33,594 nt of DNA from a virus. The stretch spans positions 1-33,594 of IMG/VR virus record IMGVR_UViG_3300007541_000088; one strand, given 5' to 3'. The position numbers and the translations under genes were made by a program. Shown here in pieces: positions 32,301-33,594 of this stretch. Below the pieces are notes generated by a model. It was not told the origin of the DNA. It saw only the letters and a program-made list of their open reading frames with translations, and made no database searches. How positions within the stretch are numbered: position 1 is the stretch's first letter; each line of letters opens with the position of its first letter.

Positions 32301-33056
32301 CAAAGTTTAATTTTTGAAAGTGTCCCTAAATCCAAAGTCCAAAAATTCCTAAGAAATACAAACAACTTTAACCCAGGAGACATCGCTATTTATTATTCAA
32401 ATGACGATGTTAACGATGGTAGTGAACCACCACGTCACACTCAAATGTATGTAGGAGACCAGAAAAAATATGGTGTTGTAAATAACAAAAGAGGATATAC
32501 AACAGATAACTGGACAAATTATGGTCCCGATCAACCAGGTTCTAAAGGTGATGGAATTTTTATTTATAATAGCAGAAAAAATACTTGTTGGACTTTATTT
32601 ATAATGCAAGCTCCAAAGGATTTCCGTCCTGCTGGTTTTAATGATTCTAGAGCTTTATATGAAAAATATGCTAAAACACTTAAAAAAATTCTAGAATTAA
32701 AAGACACAAATTCAAATGATGTTTACCCAGGACAACCAAGTAACACTCCACTACTTAAAGTATTTAAAGGAACACTTGATGATAGTCAAAAGGGAGCTAT
32801 ACTTCGTTTAAAATCATTATTTGGTTACCAAAAAACCGAAGTTACTATAGATGGAGTAAAACGTCCTTCCGAATGGTATAATAAACAACCATATAGTGCT
32901 CTTATTCCTGAACACCAAGAATTATTTAAAAAGGAATTTGATAAACTAATGAGAGAAATTGATAAAAATAATAATACTTATAATTTTAAACTATTAGATT
33001 CTCAAGACCCTAAAAAATATTCTGACCTATTTATAACAGTAACACCTGATTTCTAA
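29400..33056 (+). CDS. Large baseplate hub-like protein with cysteine peptidase (CHAP/NlpC-like) domain
   Basis: A 1,218-residue protein. Residues about 1-300 look like a baseplate hub domain (GIVSFSTKNRNRGSIRESDI, EIIDILYLRLGYSVLVEWGH, then NYDGFFGTISNFSWTYENDG), a pattern I associate with phages of Bacteroidota. Residues about 331-398 are strikingly hydrophobic (VALVGGATIVGIALTIFTFG and more). After further beta-rich regions and a Ser/Thr/Pro-rich linker (about 835-870), residues about 915-1075 form a peptidase-like domain: GKCGRYTYSHAYNF with C921, FNPGDIAIYY, RHTQMYVGD with H1013, and GIFIYNSRKNTCWTLF. Cys and His in this arrangement fit CHAP or NlpC/P60-type peptidoglycan hydrolases. It would thus combine hub and cell-wall-opening functions, as T4 gp27 and gp5 do together. 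The last 140 residues are not recognised. The hydrolase activity is inferred from the motifs. Confidence 0.8.
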   Translation: MANLLGESFPKEIIKQVKKRQEVYGSLNRSNEEIRYMNGNSAWVRLASSIKISSQIADKDGNLSTSLFAKYGTGDDVAKKYVLFGGTSFYSSKVTNDTTGDTKTSFGGFYSGLEGYQLGGDSQGYRPQPGIVSFSTKNRNRGSIRESDIVIKCYNKEQFEIIDILYLRLGYSVLVEWGHSIYVDNDGKVKNMQETDTLTYKFLNGDYDNQGSLAINSALQNQRIKLQGNYDGFFGTISNFSWTYENDGSYTINLKLISKGDIIESLKINPLPLTWKAQTSEEAKETEENLQNANLDQDYLSYAKNKNQMASDFWVARQKLDKSTQSGVDWGTVALVGGATIVGIALTIFTFGTGAPAAVALVGAVTAGAVTSTVAATVIVGGTIAVTTAGYAASQAYYGKFVDSEHVTISKWAKTDFNCTYEEDMVKLNEINGSFEFNEQLYYVRLGGFIDYLNSKYLLYTGEKTSPKFSNFYIDPDENSNLIFTTENVLSSNPKVCVVKTNISTSTDSFNIFGDDTTGLPATFRKEIEGVTVGMLYNVYINMVYILKSIEETKDEEGNANLFDLLKKIADGINQSLGGINKLQPVIDEAQGRIYFVDETAIPNREKIFEKAFPELNIEPANFNVFGYKDNDASFVTNLGIKTEITNELASMITIGAQAKGTAVGIDATAFSKWNEGLGDRVILKKFDSSESNEQTQEQQEQNYENIENEYNNFVRQMAEYNWSEDLGSFPEILTNYINYKQATKSIVEKKASTTLGFIPISLNLDFIGLSGIKIYNTYSVNSEFLPINYGETLDFIVKGITHKIEGSKWITSIESSSIPKSSITTEANNNKVKGSPAPQTVQGGTTSSSNGSPSTPSTTATTQANQVTEKWGKGCLPNPVDNEASYTLQPVPKEEIEKRTQALEAAWISTFKNGQDHGKCGRYTYSHAYNFIQNLKGLPMANGTTGSGNDANSAKYRANLINLGYQQSLIFESVPKSKVQKFLRNTNNFNPGDIAIYYSNDDVNDGSEPPRHTQMYVGDQKKYGVVNNKRGYTTDNWTNYGPDQPGSKGDGIFIYNSRKNTCWTLFIMQAPKDFRPAGFNDSRALYEKYAKTLKKILELKDTNSNDVYPGQPSNTPLLKVFKGTLDDSQKGAILRLKSLFGYQKTEVTIDGVKRPSEWYNKQPYSALIPEHQELFKKEFDKLMREIDKNNNTYNFKLLDSQDPKKYSDLFITVTPDF

Positions 33057-33061
33057 ATAAA

Positions 33062-33594
33062 ATGCCTTATTTTCCTAAACATTTTATAACTACTGATCTT
33101 CAAACAAACGGGAATGAATTACAAATTCTTCGTACGGGAGAAAATTATATAGGTTTATACTGGAAAACAGGAAATGGAAAATTCTATAGTGGTCAAAATC
33201 CTCAAGCAAATCCTTCATATGAATTAATCCCAATCCCACAAACTTCAACAGACACAAATACCTTTAACCCAGTTAAAGTAACATCTATTTTAAATAATGA
33301 TGACTCATCTCAAGATTTAACAGAATATAATTCACCATATTCTACTCCAAACACAAATATGGTTGCTGAATATTTAAAAACAACTAATAAAACTCAAAGT
33401 ATCGGTGTTATAAGAGTATTACCTGTAAATTCTCCAAATTTACCAACTCAAGATGATTATGAAATAGGTGAATTTAGAAGATATTTCTTAAAAAAGACTA
33501 ATAACATTATTTATACTGAAGTAGATAGAAAAGGGTATAATCAAATAGTAAATAAAGATCCGGGAGTAGTTTGGGAACTATATAGAGTATTTAA
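33062..33594 (+). CDS. Tail-module structural protein of unknown function (3' end outside window)
   Basis: The frame is open from ATG 33062 to the end of the window (177 complete codons), so the gene is partial. It begins five bases after the hub-like gene, in the same operon. N-terminal text MPYFPKHFITTDLQT, then ENYIGLYWKTGNGKFYSG and NPSYELIPIP; later IGVIRVLPVNSPNLPTQDDY and EIGEFRRYFLKKTNNIIY. The GLYWKTGNGKFYSG pattern is familiar from structural proteins of other Bacteroidota phages, but I know no function. The stretch EIGEFRRYFLKK probably begins a second domain. No signal peptide or membrane segment is visible in the part present. A baseplate role is inferred from context only. Confidence 0.8.
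   Translation, partial: MPYFPKHFITTDLQTNGNELQILRTGENYIGLYWKTGNGKFYSGQNPQANPSYELIPIPQTSTDTNTFNPVKVTSILNNDDSSQDLTEYNSPYSTPNTNMVAEYLKTTNKTQSIGVIRVLPVNSPNLPTQDDYEIGEFRRYFLKKTNNIIYTEVDRKGYNQIVNKDPGVVWELYRVF

Noticed and set aside
32561-32605. Two TATTTATAAT copies as promoters inside the hub-like gene
   Set aside because: They are in A+T-rich coding sequence, lack the full consensus ending and have no gene start nearby; kept as a control for chance matches.

Overview
This window is part of a contractile-tailed bacteriophage genome (a myovirus with T4-like tail genes). All genes read left to right and are tightly packed, and the genes outside the fibre repeats are visibly A+T-rich. Fifteen ATG starts can be inspected and none has a Shine-Dalgarno sequence; the leaders are A/T-rich. 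That is typical of Bacteroidota and their phages, so a Bacteroidota host is the best guess. No integrase, tRNA, replication or head gene is visible.

Bases 1-15273 hold three consecutive giant fibre genes. The first is cut at its 5' end by the window; the second encodes about 2,795 residues and the third 1,425. Each has a shaft with Gly at nearly every third residue (collagen-like, rich in Ser, Thr, Asn and Ala, almost no Pro) followed by a different C-terminal head. Two clear intrinsic terminators follow fibres 1 and 3.

Bases 15372-20214 form a three-gene glycosyltransferase operon: a three-module enzyme with a GT4-like front and a GT25-like end (GT25 is the family of collagen galactosyltransferases), a GT4-like enzyme, and a protein of the Aah/TibC family (autotransporter strand-loop-strand O-heptosyltransferases, which modify Ser in repetitive adhesins). 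Placed directly after Ser/Thr-rich collagen-like fibres, they suggest that the phage glycosylates its own fibres. This is the most interesting hypothesis in the window.

Bases 20233-33594 are the tail module: a small coiled-coil protein, tail sheath, tail tube, a gp26-like protein with a +1-frame extension that looks like a programmed frameshift product, tape measure, a small unknown protein, a tail/baseplate protein, a gp53/LysM-like wedge protein, a large hub-like protein carrying a cysteine peptidase domain, and the start of another gene.

A recurring element, consensus TATTTATAATAAA, lies just upstream of almost every transcription unit and is absent at the tightly coupled internal starts. 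It is probably the phage late promoter.
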